64,000 nucleotides of DNA from UBA7803 sp041395905 (GTDB lineage: Bacteria > Pseudomonadota > Gammaproteobacteria > Pseudomonadales > Azotimanducaceae). Both the position numbers and the translations under genes were made by a program. Shown one piece after another: positions 43,675 through 52,694 of this stretch (its first letter is position 1; every line of letters begins with the position of its first letter). The stretch spans positions 62,001 to 126,000 of the forward strand of contig JAWKZP010000004.1 in the NCBI GenBank assembly GCA_041395905.1. Reading direction: 5' to 3'. The notes under the pieces were generated by a model. That model searched no databases. It had not been told where the DNA came from and worked only from the letters and a program-made list of their open reading frames with translations.

Positions 43675-44376
43675 ATGAACGAAGCCCTCAGCCCGCCGCT
43701 GACCGTATGGCGCGCCTGGGCACAGATCGCTGCAGTGATCGCGCTCACGCTGTCCGGGCTCGTGCTCGGAGGCCTGACGCCCTGGCCGGCGCTGTCATCC
43801 ATACTGGGTATGGCTCTGCCACTGCTGGCGGCGACCCTGTTCCTGCGCAGCGAAGGCAGGCGCTGGCGCGATCTGGGGTTCGCCACGGCCATGCCACCGG
43901 CGGCGTTCGTTCGCTACACCCTGATCACTCTCGCAAGCATCTACCTGATCACCAACTTCGTGGTCACGCCGCTCATGCGGGCGGCAGGCGCCGAAGCGCT
44001 GCAGGCCGGCGAGCTGATCGAACTGATCGAGGGCAATCTGGGCGGCTATCTGACCTTCCTCCTGCCGGTGACCTGGGGCAGCGCCGCGTTCGGTGAGGAG
44101 CTGCTGGCGCGCGGCTTTCTGCTGCACCGGTTCGCCGGGCTGTTCGGATCCCGCGCCGCGGTGGTGCTGCAGGCCGTGGTGTTCGCGCTCGGTCACTTCT
44201 ACCAGGGCCCAACCGGCATGGCCAACGTGCTGGTCGTCGGGCTCGTCATGGGCGCCGTGTACCTCCGCTGCGGGCGCAACCTGTGGCCGGTGATCGCCGC
44301 GCACGGAGTCATCGACACCATCGCGATGACGCTGATCTACCTCGGCTACGCGGATCTGCTGACCGGATCGCAGTAA
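43675..44376 (+). CDS. CPBP-family intramembrane metalloprotease
   Basis: A 233-residue membrane protein with about six or seven helices. The CPBP (Abi/CAAX-like) motifs are present: EELLARGFLLHRF (EExxxR), VVFALGHFYQG (FxxxH) and VIAAHGVIDT (HxxxD/N). The active-site residues line a membrane chamber that cleaves peptides or prenylated substrates. MlrA, which opens microcystin, is a member, but this family is large and mostly has other roles. ATG 43675 has GGGAG 7 bases upstream. It is divergent from cysH. Confidence 0.87.
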   Translation: MNEALSPPLTVWRAWAQIAAVIALTLSGLVLGGLTPWPALSSILGMALPLLAATLFLRSEGRRWRDLGFATAMPPAAFVRYTLITLASIYLITNFVVTPLMRAAGAEALQAGELIELIEGNLGGYLTFLLPVTWGSAAFGEELLARGFLLHRFAGLFGSRAAVVLQAVVFALGHFYQGPTGMANVLVVGLVMGAVYLRCGRNLWPVIAAHGVIDTIAMTLIYLGYADLLTGSQ

Positions 44377-44434
44377 CGGCACGGTTGCGGCGCAGACGCG
44401 CTGCAGAACCAGGGCACGGGCCAGTGCGGCACGC

Positions 44435-45646
44435 TCACTCCCTGTGGTAGAAGGCCTCCCGCTCCCGCGAGGCCAGCACCACGGGGATGTCCTCGTCGGC
44501 GAGCGCCGGCATGCGCACCTTGCGCGCCAGGGCTGCCTCGATGTACGGCGCCAGCTCGGCGGCCTTGCGCGCCTCGCGCTGCTCCCGACCCTGCACGAAT
44601 TCGGGCAGCACCGCGCGTCCGAACAGCTCCAGGCTCTCGCAGATGTGCTCGTGGCGATTGCGGCCGCCCTGCTGCAGAAAGATGATCTGATCCACGCCCA
44701 CATCCTGGAACTCGCGGATGAAGCGGGAGAACTGCTCTGGCGTGCCGATGCCGGGCGCGGCGATGGTCGGCAGATCGCGATCCCGCAACGCCTCGTACTC
44801 CTGCCACAGTGTGGTACGCCCCGGCTTGATGTCGTTGGCCACCAGCGCGTTGATGGCGTAGCGGAAGAACGCGAAGCCGTCTTCGCCCCGGCGCCGGCCT
44901 TCCTCTGGGTCCTCGTTCAGCGAGAAGCCGGCCACCACCGCCAGATTGGCGTTGACCCGATGGCCGAGTGGCACGCACTCGTCAGACCGGATGATGGAGT
45001 AGTAGGTGTCCGCCCAGGTCTTGGCTTCCTCCGGGTCGACGAAGGTGAAGGCCAGCGCGCCCAGACCGTTGCGCGCCGCGACCTCGATGGTCTTGCGGTT
45101 GGTGCACGCCAGCCACATGGGCGGGTGCGGCTTCTGATGCGGCTTGGGCAGGACGTTCCGGCACGGCATGGAAAAGCCGCGGCCCTCGTAGCCGGGATAG
45201 GGATCCATGACCATCATGTTGGCGATCTGCTCGGCCGCCTCCAGGCACAGCTCCCGCTTCTCCCGCGCCGGTATGCCGTACCCGTGCAGCTCGAGGCGCG
45301 TGGCGCCCTCACCGATGCCGAACTCCACCCGGCCGTTGGAGATTAGGTCCAGCATGGCCACCGACTCGGCCGTCCGTGACGGGTGGTTGTAATTGGGAAT
45401 GACCTGGCGGATGCCGAAGCCGACCCGGATGCGTTCGGTCTTCGCCGCCAGCGCCGTGAGAAACACATCCGACGCCGAGCAGTGCGAGTACTCGTCGAGA
45501 AAGTGGTGCTCCACGGCCCAGGCGTAATCGATGCCGAGCCGATCGGCCAGCTGCACCTGCTCGATGGCTTCGTGAATCAGCCGATGCTCGGAATCGGTCC
45601 GCCAGGGCTTGGGCAGCTGCAGCTCGTAAAACACCCCGAATCGCAT
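44435..45646 (-). CDS. LLM-class flavin-dependent oxidoreductase
   Basis: A 403-residue bacterial luciferase-like (LLM) monooxygenase with a TIM-barrel. Typical elements are AWAVEHHFLDEYSH near residue 40, GFGIRQVIPNYNHPSRTAESVAMLD, and the FMN-binding area CTNRKTIEVAARNGLG. Such enzymes oxidise substrates with FMNH2 supplied by a separate reductase. I use ATG 45646 (MRFGVFYEL), with seven upstream codons ignored. It has no immediate same-strand partner; the nearest reductase candidate is at 36985. Substrate is unknown. Confidence 0.88.
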   Translation of the reverse strand: MRFGVFYELQLPKPWRTDSEHRLIHEAIEQVQLADRLGIDYAWAVEHHFLDEYSHCSASDVFLTALAAKTERIRVGFGIRQVIPNYNHPSRTAESVAMLDLISNGRVEFGIGEGATRLELHGYGIPAREKRELCLEAAEQIANMMVMDPYPGYEGRGFSMPCRNVLPKPHQKPHPPMWLACTNRKTIEVAARNGLGALAFTFVDPEEAKTWADTYYSIIRSDECVPLGHRVNANLAVVAGFSLNEDPEEGRRRGEDGFAFFRYAINALVANDIKPGRTTLWQEYEALRDRDLPTIAAPGIGTPEQFSRFIREFQDVGVDQIIFLQQGGRNRHEHICESLELFGRAVLPEFVQGREQREARKAAELAPYIEAALARKVRMPALADEDIPVVLASREREAFYHRE

Positions 45647-45802
45647 GGTCTTCCTCCCCGTTTGCAAGGCTCAGACGCTAACCCCCGGCGAGTTCGGCAC
45701 AATCAGGGGAAACCCCTAAGGCCCGGGCGGCGGCCGGCGCGCGCTGTGCCTGCGACCCGATATGCGCTAGTCTCCGGGGACCGGTTCAAGGGGAGAGGAA
45801 CC

Positions 45803-47587
45803 ATGATCAGAGCCGTTTGGCTGATTGGCCTGTTTGCCAGCATGAGCGCCTGGGCGCTGGTACCGGGTGAGCGCATCGACGACTTCCGCCTGATGGACCA
45901 TCAGGGCATGTCGCATCACCTTTACTACTACGACGACGCCAGCGCCATAGTGGTGATGGTTCAGGCCAACGGCTGCGAAACCGTGCGCAGCGCGCTGCCC
46001 GAACTCAAAGCGCTGCGCGACGCGTATGCGGCACGGGGCGTTCAGTTCTTCCTGCTGAATTCCAGCCTGCAGGACGACCGCGCCAGCATCGCCCGCGAGG
46101 CGCAGGACCTGAACATCGATCTGCCGGTGCTGGTCGACGACGCCCAGCTGATCGGCGAGTCGCTGGGACTGACGCGCACCGCCGAGGTGCTGGTGATCGA
46201 CCCGAAATCCTGGACCCTCGCCTACCGCGGTGCCATCGACGACCGCTCGAGCGACGGCAGCGGGACGGCCACGGCGTCGAACCACTATCTGCAGGCGGCG
46301 CTCGACGGCGTGCTGTCCGGCACGGCCATCCAGGTCACCCATACCGAGCCGCAGGGCACCCCGATCGATTTTCCGGCGCGCGCCCAGCAATCGCAGTTCG
46401 CACAGATCTCCTACTCCGAGACCATCGGCCCGATGCTCGTCGAGCACTGCGCCTCCTGCCACCGCCCTGGCGGCATCGGCCCCTGGGCCATGACCGACTA
46501 CAACATGGTGCGCGGCTTCTCGCTGATGATGCGCGAGGTGCTGCGCACTCAGCGCATGCCGCCGTGGCATGCCGATCCCTCCATCGGTCACTTCAGCAAC
46601 GACCGCTCGCTGTCGCGCGCGCAGCTGCAGACGCTGGTGCACTGGATCGAAGCCGGCGCGCCTCGCGGAGAGGGGCCTGATCCGCTGCTCGACTATCAGT
46701 ACGCCTACGACGAGTGGGGCGAGCTGGGCGAGCCGGACCTGGTGATCGACATCCCTCCCACGGACGTACCTGCCACCGGCGTGGTCGACTACCAGTACAA
46801 GTACGTGACCAACCCGCTGGACCACGACGTGTGGGTGCGGGCCTCGCAGATCGTGCCCGGCGATCGCGCGGTGCTGCACCACGTGATCACCCGCTTCGGC
46901 GAGATGCAGGTGGAGGGGCCGCGCGCCGGACGCCTGTCGCGGCGCGGCGGCGGCGGGCTGGCCGGATACGTTCCCGGCATGATCGAGCGCGAGCTGCCGG
47001 ACGGTACCGGCACGCTGCTGCCGGCGGGCGCGACCATCGAGTTCCAGATGCACTACACCACCTACGGCAAGCCGGCGACCGACCACTCGCGGCTCGCCAT
47101 CTACTTCCACGACCAGCCGCCGCAGCACGAGATCCACTCGATGATCCTGCTCAACCCGCGCATCCGCATTCCGGCGAACACGAAGTCACACAGGGAATCG
47201 GCCGAACGCCTGTTCGACCACGACGTGCTGGTCTACTCTCTGCTGCCACACGCGCACTACCGCGGCAAAGCGTCCGAGTTCAAAGCCGTGTATCCGGATG
47301 GACGCGAGGAGGTGCTGCTGTGGGTGCCCAACTACGATTTCAACTGGCAGACCACCTACGTGCTCGAGGAGCCGAAGCTGCTGCCTGCGGGAACGAAGAT
47401 GGTGCACACCACCTGGTGGGACAATTCGGCGCAGAACCCGGCCAACCCGGATCCCAACCGGGTGGTTCCCTGGGGCCAGCAGTCGTGGGACGAGATGCTG
47501 TTCGGTGCGGTCAGTTATCGCGAGCTGGACGCCTCGGAGCTCGCGGAGCTGAAGGCCGCCGGCCGGGCGCTCGCCAGCTCCGAGTAG
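45803..47587 (+). CDS. Redoxin / cytochrome c / copper monooxygenase fusion
   Basis: A 594-residue exported protein. A signal peptide (residues 1-18) leads into a thioredoxin/peroxiredoxin-like domain (about 20-170) with a single Cys, C58, so it lacks the CxxC pair. A cytochrome c segment follows with haem motif CASCH (residues 216-220) and a late Met candidate region. The C-terminal half matches the PHM-like type 2 copper monooxygenase fold: H359-H360, H417 (one site) and H483, H485, M533 (other site), with spacing close to peptidylglycine monooxygenase. The haem could feed electrons to copper. Substrate unknown. The start follows GGGGAGAGG; long upstream extensions in frame look spurious. 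Confidence 0.85.
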   Translation: MIRAVWLIGLFASMSAWALVPGERIDDFRLMDHQGMSHHLYYYDDASAIVVMVQANGCETVRSALPELKALRDAYAARGVQFFLLNSSLQDDRASIAREAQDLNIDLPVLVDDAQLIGESLGLTRTAEVLVIDPKSWTLAYRGAIDDRSSDGSGTATASNHYLQAALDGVLSGTAIQVTHTEPQGTPIDFPARAQQSQFAQISYSETIGPMLVEHCASCHRPGGIGPWAMTDYNMVRGFSLMMREVLRTQRMPPWHADPSIGHFSNDRSLSRAQLQTLVHWIEAGAPRGEGPDPLLDYQYAYDEWGELGEPDLVIDIPPTDVPATGVVDYQYKYVTNPLDHDVWVRASQIVPGDRAVLHHVITRFGEMQVEGPRAGRLSRRGGGGLAGYVPGMIERELPDGTGTLLPAGATIEFQMHYTTYGKPATDHSRLAIYFHDQPPQHEIHSMILLNPRIRIPANTKSHRESAERLFDHDVLVYSLLPHAHYRGKASEFKAVYPDGREEVLLWVPNYDFNWQTTYVLEEPKLLPAGTKMVHTTWWDNSAQNPANPDPNRVVPWGQQSWDEMLFGAVSYRELDASELAELKAAGRALASSE

Positions 47588-47612
47588 CACCAGCCGGCAG
47601 CGCCGGCGCGGC

Positions 47613-47639
47613 GGCCCCGCCTGCCTCGCCGGCGGGGCC
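47613..47639. terminator. Perfect 9-bp hairpin between convergent genes
   Basis: GGCCCCGCC and GGCGGGGCC enclose TGCCTCGCC between the copper monooxygenase stop and the convergent crotonase stop. It should work as a two-way terminator; no T-tract is present. Confidence 0.6.
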
Positions 47640-47653
47640 CCATGGTCGTAGGC

Positions 47654-48454
47654 TCAGCGCCCCGTGAACTTCGGCGCGCGCTTCTCCTGAAAGGCAGCCA
47701 CCGCCTCCCGGTGATCCTCCGTCTTCATGGTGAGCTCCTCGTACTTGAGGCAGATCGGCATGACCATGCTCGACACCGAGCGCAGATATGCGTTGACTGC
47801 CATCTTGGACGCTGCAACGGCCTGGGGCGCGCCGGCGGCCAGCCGATCGGCGACTTCCAGCGCGCGCGGCAGCAGCTGCTCCTTGTCGTCGACATAGAAG
47901 TTCGCGAGTCCCAGCTCCACCGCCTCACGACCGCTTACCCGATCACCCGTCATCAGGTAGTACTTGGCCCGATTGACGCCGATCAGGAACGGCCAGATCA
48001 GCTGACCGCCGTCGCCGGCACCGATGCCCATGTTCACGTGGGTATCGGCGAACACCGCCGATGGCCCCGCGACCACCACGTCGCAGAGCAGCGCCACATT
48101 GGCGCCGAGCCCCATGGCGTAGCCATTGACCGCCGAAATCAGAGGTTTCTCGCACTCCAGAATGTGATCCACGATCTGGCGCGCCTCCACCATCATCGGC
48201 GGACCGCTGGGGTTGGAGCCAATGGGATCGCCCGGGCCGAAGTCGCCACCGGCACAGAACGCGCGCCCTTCACCGGTGAGCACCAGCACCCGCAGATCCC
48301 GGTCGTTGGCAAAGTCGCGGCTGAAGGTCGCCAGCTCCGCGTGCATGCGCCCGTTGACGGCATTCAGCCGCTCCGGACGGTTGAGCGTAACCAACGCAAC
48401 GCCGTTGGCGCGGCGCTCGATACGCATGGTCTGATAGTTGTCCTGAATCAGCAT
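47654..48454 (-). CDS. Enoyl-CoA hydratase/isomerase-family protein
   Basis: A 266-residue crotonase. The oxyanion-hole strands are LTGEGRAFCAGGDFGPGD near residue 65 and ISAVNGYAMGLGANVALLCD near 110. The region FADTHVNMGIGAGDGGQ lacks the typical Glu in the expected place, so hydratase activity is uncertain. It is followed on the same strand by CMD and epimerase genes read in the same direction (they lie upstream of it), suggesting one catabolic transcript of epimerase, CMD and crotonase. It probably acts on a ring-cleavage CoA intermediate. Confidence 0.86.
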   Translation of the reverse strand: MLIQDNYQTMRIERRANGVALVTLNRPERLNAVNGRMHAELATFSRDFANDRDLRVLVLTGEGRAFCAGGDFGPGDPIGSNPSGPPMMVEARQIVDHILECEKPLISAVNGYAMGLGANVALLCDVVVAGPSAVFADTHVNMGIGAGDGGQLIWPFLIGVNRAKYYLMTGDRVSGREAVELGLANFYVDDKEQLLPRALEVADRLAAGAPQAVAASKMAVNAYLRSVSSMVMPICLKYEELTMKTEDHREAVAAFQEKRAPKFTGR

Positions 48455-48477
48455 GAAGCTCTCCCCATTAGCATCGG

Positions 48478-49059
48478 TCAGGGCGCAACGGCGCCCGGAA
48501 ACGGATCGGGCGTACCTTCAGGCAGCGGCACCTCGAAGGCGTTCAGCGTCAGCGAGACCTGACAGTAGTAGCCGATCACCGTGACCAGCTCGATCAGCTG
48601 CGCCTCGCTGAACGTCTGCCGCGCACGTGCGTACTGCGTGTCGCTCAGCCGATGGCGCGTCAGCAGCGTCCCGGCGATCTCGTAGGCGAGCTGCTCGGCC
48701 GGATCTTCGAGCACCGGCACGGCCCCGCAACGGATCGCCTCCACCGCCGCCGGATCGACGCCGGCGGCCAGCGCCAGCGGGCCATGTGCCGCAAACTCGA
48801 ATCGGGCCCGGTAGTGGGCGCCGACTGTGCAGATCGCCAGCTCTTTGACGTTTTCCGGCAACTCGGTTTCGAATCGCACCACCGCGCCGAACGCTTGAGC
48901 GGCATTGCCGATGCGGGGGGCCCGCACCCAGACACCGAACGGACCGACCAGCCCCAGACGCCCGTGCCTGGCCGCGCGCGGGCCGCTGCGCATGGCGTCG
49001 AGCACCGCGCGCTGCTCCGGGTTCAGATCCTCGATCTCCAGATGCTGCAGACGGCTCAT
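48478..49059 (-). CDS. Carboxymuconolactone decarboxylase-family protein
   Basis: A 193-residue helical CMD-family protein. The core is CTVGAHYRARFEFAAHGPLALAAGVD, with a single Cys and the H of FAAHG, matching the catabolic CMD-like subgroup rather than AhpD. Its start overlaps the epimerase stop as ATGA at 49056-49059. It lies between epimerase and crotonase genes. It differs from the CMD protein at 12664 in length and sequence. Its reaction is unknown. Confidence 0.84.
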   Translation of the reverse strand: MSRLQHLEIEDLNPEQRAVLDAMRSGPRAARHGRLGLVGPFGVWVRAPRIGNAAQAFGAVVRFETELPENVKELAICTVGAHYRARFEFAAHGPLALAAGVDPAAVEAIRCGAVPVLEDPAEQLAYEIAGTLLTRHRLSDTQYARARQTFSEAQLIELVTVIGYYCQVSLTLNAFEVPLPEGTPDPFPGAVAP

Positions 49060-49982
49060 GGCGCCCCCTCCCCGTTGGATCGTGCAAGCATAACCCGAAG
49101 CTGGATCGCGCCACGCAGGCGCGCGCCCGGCGCCAGCACGTGCAGGCCCGACTCGGCCCCGGGGAGCGAAGCATTCAGGGCGTTGGCCACGTGACTCACC
49201 GGCTCCACGCAGACAAAGTCCCGTTCCGGCGGCGCGAACACCACCAGGTGATCAAGCGGCGTTGCGGCCAGGAGTTCGGCGCAGAGCCCGGTCCGCGGCC
49301 AGCAGATGCGCGCCCGATGACCCGGCCAGCGGAACACATGGTCCAGATCGAGCCCGGCCACCGGGCGCGGCGCGCGCAGGTCGCAACGCCCCTCGAGGGG
49401 CGCAAGCCCGGTGGGCTCGAGCCGGGAGCCGAAACGCCAGACGCCGTCGACGGCCGCCTCGACCAGCGCGCCGGCGCCGCTGAAGAACGGATGCCAGCCG
49501 AAGCCGGCCGGCATGTCGCGCGAGCTCAGATTGCACAGCTCGAGCGCCAGCTCGAGGCGGTCTTCCAGCAGCCGGAACCTCTGCTCGGCCCGGTAAGCCC
49601 AGGGCCAGTCGTGGCCGGCGTGCTCGAACACCAGCTTTGCCGACTGACCATCCTGACTCGCAACGCGCCAGGCGCCGCACCAGGCCTGACCGTGAATCGC
49701 ATGCGGCTCCGGGGCAAAGTTGGGTCGCAGCTGCACCTGCCGGCCGCCGAAACGGAAACGCCCGTGGGGAATGCGGCCGAAAAATGGAAACAGCGGATAG
49801 GCTGCGCTGTCCAGCGCTGACGCCGGCGCGCCGCTAACGCGACGCAGCACCTCGAAACCGCGCCAGCAGAGCCCCGTCACGCAGCCGCCAATCCCAGGCG
49901 CAAGGCGCAGCGCCATGGCGCCGCGTTCGAGCAGCAGCTCGCCCGTGTCTGCGGAATCGCCCTGCCCTCGACCCTCGTCCAT
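49056..49982 (-). CDS. Aldose 1-epimerase-like protein
   Basis: A 308-residue galactose-mutarotase-fold protein. Typical residues are YPLFPFFGRIPHGRFRFGG (the N-R-like substrate-binding part), PHAIHGQAW (catalytic His), FGWHPFF and CVEPVSHVANALN (Glu base region). It would interconvert sugar anomers or act on a related glycoside. ATG 49982 (MDEGRGQGD) is used; long upstream in-frame stretches do not look coding. It overlaps CMD by 4 bases. Its presence beside CMD and crotonase hints that the operon handles a sugar-linked substrate or that the operon is a mix. Confidence 0.82.
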   Translation of the reverse strand: MDEGRGQGDSADTGELLLERGAMALRLAPGIGGCVTGLCWRGFEVLRRVSGAPASALDSAAYPLFPFFGRIPHGRFRFGGRQVQLRPNFAPEPHAIHGQAWCGAWRVASQDGQSAKLVFEHAGHDWPWAYRAEQRFRLLEDRLELALELCNLSSRDMPAGFGWHPFFSGAGALVEAAVDGVWRFGSRLEPTGLAPLEGRCDLRAPRPVAGLDLDHVFRWPGHRARICWPRTGLCAELLAATPLDHLVVFAPPERDFVCVEPVSHVANALNASLPGAESGLHVLAPGARLRGAIQLRVMLARSNGEGAP

Positions 49983-50057
49983 CAACAAGCTCCGAATCCC
50001 GGCGCCACGGAAGGTTCCGGGTCCTCGGGTGTTCACGCCCGTGTGCCTGGCGCCCAT

Positions 50058-50095
50058 GTTCCCGTAACATTCCCGATCCTGCCAGACACGGGAAC
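50058..50095. promoter_or_regulatory. 8-bp-arm dyad before hydratase gene
   Basis: GTTCCCGT (50058-50065) and ACGGGAAC (50088-50095) form a perfect inverted repeat with 22 bases between, ending 6 bases before ATG 50102. TAACAT at 50065-50070 is a possible -10. It could be an operator shared by the divergent epimerase operon. Confidence 0.5.
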
Positions 50096-50101
50096 CACAA
50101 C

Positions 50102-50794
50102 ATGACCGATCCGCTGGTCCGCGCCCAGGCGAAGCAGCTCGAGCGCCTCGCCGAACTGGAGGCCGCCGGCGAAACCGTGGGCGGCTGGAAGCTCGGCCTG
50201 ACATCGGGCGCTTCGCGGGACGCGTTCGGTCCGGGCATCCGGCCGTTCGGATACATTCTGAACTCGCGCATCCTGCCTTCCGCAGCAACACTGCACTGGT
50301 CCCGGATCGGCAACGGCGGCATCGAGAACGAAGTCTGTTTCGTGATCGGCACCGACGTCACCGCCCCGGTCGATGCGCTGTCGGTTCGCGCCGCCGTTGC
50401 CGGTGTCGCCCCCGCATTCGAGATCAACCAGCGCCGGATTCCGCAGGACTCGCCGCCGGAGGAACGCATCGCCGATGATCTCGCGCAATGGGGTATCGTG
50501 GTGGGCACGCCCGTCGCCGTACCGGCGCAATGGGATCAGCAGGCGCTGACGGTGACCCTGAGTCACGATGGCCGGCGCGTCGAACAGGTAGCTGCACGGG
50601 GCCACATCGACGATCACTTCGAGTCGCTGGCCACGCTGGCCAACGCCCTGCGCGCATTCGATCGCCACCTTCGGGCAGGAGACAGAATCATCACCGGCGC
50701 GTTCGGCCGCGCCAACCAGCCGGCGTCCGGCGAGTGGGCAGGCGACTTCGGTGCGCCGCTGGGCCGGGTGACGCTGAACATCGAGCTGGACTGA
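50102..50794 (+). CDS. MhpD-like 2-keto-4-pentenoate hydratase
   Basis: A 230-residue protein of the fumarylacetoacetate hydrolase superfamily (MhpD/TesE type). It has GGWKLGLTS near residue 27, the metal-binding EVCFVIG (Glu-x-E-like) near 79 and the late GAFGRANQPASGEW. In meta-cleavage pathways such enzymes hydrate 2-hydroxypenta-2,4-dienoate to 4-hydroxy-2-oxovalerate; aldolase and dehydrogenase partners are not here. It heads a three-gene run with two LLM oxidoreductases. ATG 50102 gives the normal start. Confidence 0.85.
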   Translation: MTDPLVRAQAKQLERLAELEAAGETVGGWKLGLTSGASRDAFGPGIRPFGYILNSRILPSAATLHWSRIGNGGIENEVCFVIGTDVTAPVDALSVRAAVAGVAPAFEINQRRIPQDSPPEERIADDLAQWGIVVGTPVAVPAQWDQQALTVTLSHDGRRVEQVAARGHIDDHFESLATLANALRAFDRHLRAGDRIITGAFGRANQPASGEWAGDFGAPLGRVTLNIELD

Positions 50795-50832
50795 GCGGAA
50801 CTCACAGCGGGAAGCTCCCGGGAGGCATCAGG

Positions 50833-51717
50833 ATGACCATCAAGATCGGCATGCATGCGGGGCCACAGGACCTCAGCATCGACGAGCTCAAACGCCTCTG
50901 GCGGCACGGCGATGATTCCGGCTATCACTGGATCTCGGTGTGGGATCACTTCTATGCCAACCCGCTCCAGGACCGCGGCAACCCCTGCTTCGAGGGTGTA
51001 GCCGCCATGTCGGCGCTGGCGGCACTCACGAGCAACGTGCGCGTGGGCTGCCTGGTGTTCTGCGCGCTGTTCCGCTCGCCGGGGATGCTTGCCAAAGCGG
51101 CGGTCACCGTCGATCACCTCTCTGGCGGCCGCGCGGAGATCGGCGTCGGCGCGGGTTGGTTCGAGGAGGAGTTCCGCGAGTTCGGCTACGGCTTCCCCCC
51201 GCTTGGCCGGCGCCTCGACCAGCTGGAAGAAGCGCTCGCCGTCATCCGCTCGCTGTGGCACGACGACGTCACGCACTTCAAGGGCCGCTACTACGACGTG
51301 CAGGGCGCCGTGTGCAGTCCCAAGCCGGTCGGGCCGCTGCGGCTGTGGGTGGGCGGACGCGGCAAAGACCGCACGCCTCAGATCGCCGCACGCTACGCGG
51401 ACGGCTTCAACATGCCCTACCTGGCCCCGGAGGCGGTGGCCGACCGGCTGCAGCGCCTGCGGCGCGCGTGCGAGGCGCACGGACGCGATCCCGCCGAGAT
51501 CGAGACCAGCGTCAACGTCGGGTTCTATCTGGGCGACCGGGCACCGGAGGTGAACCCGGGCGGCAGCCTCACCGGCTCTGTACAGCAGGCGGTGGACCGG
51601 ATCGGCGCCTACGCGGACACCGGCGTGCAGGGGCTCAACATCGCCATCCGTCCGCCTGTGGACTGGGACGCGCTGCAGCGGTTCACCGACGACGTGATGG
51701 TGCACTTTCAGGATTGA
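50833..51717 (+). CDS. LLM-class oxidoreductase (F420/FMN-type), copy 1
   Basis: A 294-residue LLM-superfamily protein resembling the short, F420-type members: ISVWDHFYANPLQ near residue 34, LGWFEEEFREFGYGFPP-like region (AGWFEEEF) and LWVGGRGKDRTPQIAARYADGFN. These use F420 or FMN; gammaproteobacteria usually lack F420, so FMN is more likely. An AGGCATCAGG region provides a ribosome binding site before ATG 50833. The next LLM gene begins 8 bases downstream. The two probably act in the same pathway. Substrate is unknown. Confidence 0.85.
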   Translation: MTIKIGMHAGPQDLSIDELKRLWRHGDDSGYHWISVWDHFYANPLQDRGNPCFEGVAAMSALAALTSNVRVGCLVFCALFRSPGMLAKAAVTVDHLSGGRAEIGVGAGWFEEEFREFGYGFPPLGRRLDQLEEALAVIRSLWHDDVTHFKGRYYDVQGAVCSPKPVGPLRLWVGGRGKDRTPQIAARYADGFNMPYLAPEAVADRLQRLRRACEAHGRDPAEIETSVNVGFYLGDRAPEVNPGGSLTGSVQQAVDRIGAYADTGVQGLNIAIRPPVDWDALQRFTDDVMVHFQD

Positions 51718-51724
51718 GGACCCC

Positions 51725-52585
51725 ATGCGATACGGCATCGCGCTGCCCAACAACCAGGGCGTCGCGCGGATGGCACAGCTGCTCGAGCTCGCCGTCGCCG
51801 CGGAGGCGATGCAGTTCGACTCGCTGTGGGTCAGCGAGCACCTGTTTCACGCCAGCTATGTGGCCCAGCGCCTCGGCGGGCGCCCCTACCACGAGCCATT
51901 GACCCTGCTCGCTGCGGTGGCAGCCCAGACCCGGCAAATCCGGCTGGGCACGTCGGTGCTGGTGCTGCCCTGGCACCATCCGGTGCGCCTCGCCAAGACG
52001 CTGGCAGCCATCGACGACCTGTCGGAAGGCCGTCTGCTGGTGGGTGTCGGCGTCGCGCAGACCGAGGACGAATTCGCAAATCTGGGCGTGGATTTCCACC
52101 GCCGCGGCCGCATCGCCGACGAAACGCTCGGGGCGCTCAAGGCGCTGTGGACCATGGACGTGCCGGAGTTCAGCGGCGAGCACTACCGCTTTGCCGGCCT
52201 GCGCGTGGAACCCAAGCCGCGGCAGAAACCCCATCCCCCGCTGCTCATCGGCGGTAATTCGGCCGCCGCCATTCGCCGGCTGCAGCGCTACGGTGACGGC
52301 TGGCACCCGCTGTCGCTGGCGCCGGCACAGATTGCCGAGCGCAGCCCGGGCATCGGTGCACAGGTGCCCATCGTCGTGCGCGCGGTCACGGAGATCGCGG
52401 CACAGCCCTGGGAACGTCCCGTCGCCGAGCGCCGGACCTTCAAAGGCACGGCGGCGGAGCTGCGCGCCATGATCGCCGCTTACCGGGCGGCGGGGGTGAC
52501 CGATCTGGTGATCGATGCGAACACCGCAGACATCGATGCCACGCTGGCGCTGTGGCGGCGCCTGCGGGAGGAAGTGCTGATCTGA
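51725..52585 (+). CDS. LLM-class oxidoreductase, copy 2
   Basis: A 286-residue LLM-superfamily protein with SLWVSEHLFHASYV near residue 37, GTSVLVLPWHHPVRLAKTLAAID near 80, GVGVAQTEDEFANLG and PPLLIGGNSAAAIRRL. It is related to, but clearly distinct from, the one just upstream. It is the last gene of the run from 50102. Whether it is an oxygenase or a reductase cannot be read from sequence. Confidence 0.86.
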   Translation: MRYGIALPNNQGVARMAQLLELAVAAEAMQFDSLWVSEHLFHASYVAQRLGGRPYHEPLTLLAAVAAQTRQIRLGTSVLVLPWHHPVRLAKTLAAIDDLSEGRLLVGVGVAQTEDEFANLGVDFHRRGRIADETLGALKALWTMDVPEFSGEHYRFAGLRVEPKPRQKPHPPLLIGGNSAAAIRRLQRYGDGWHPLSLAPAQIAERSPGIGAQVPIVVRAVTEIAAQPWERPVAERRTFKGTAAELRAMIAAYRAAGVTDLVIDANTADIDATLALWRRLREEVLI

Positions 52586-52694
52586 CTCCGGCTGCAGTCG
52601 CAGCCTGGACCCCATCGGCCGTCACAGCGGCAGCCGGCAAGCGGCCGGGAGCCTGCTACGCTCAAAGGCGAGACCACAACCCCGCGGAATCTCC

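Noticed and set aside
43675..44376. MlrA microcystinase
   Set aside because: Only the general CPBP motifs are present, and it is far from the S12 and M81 genes and beside cysH.
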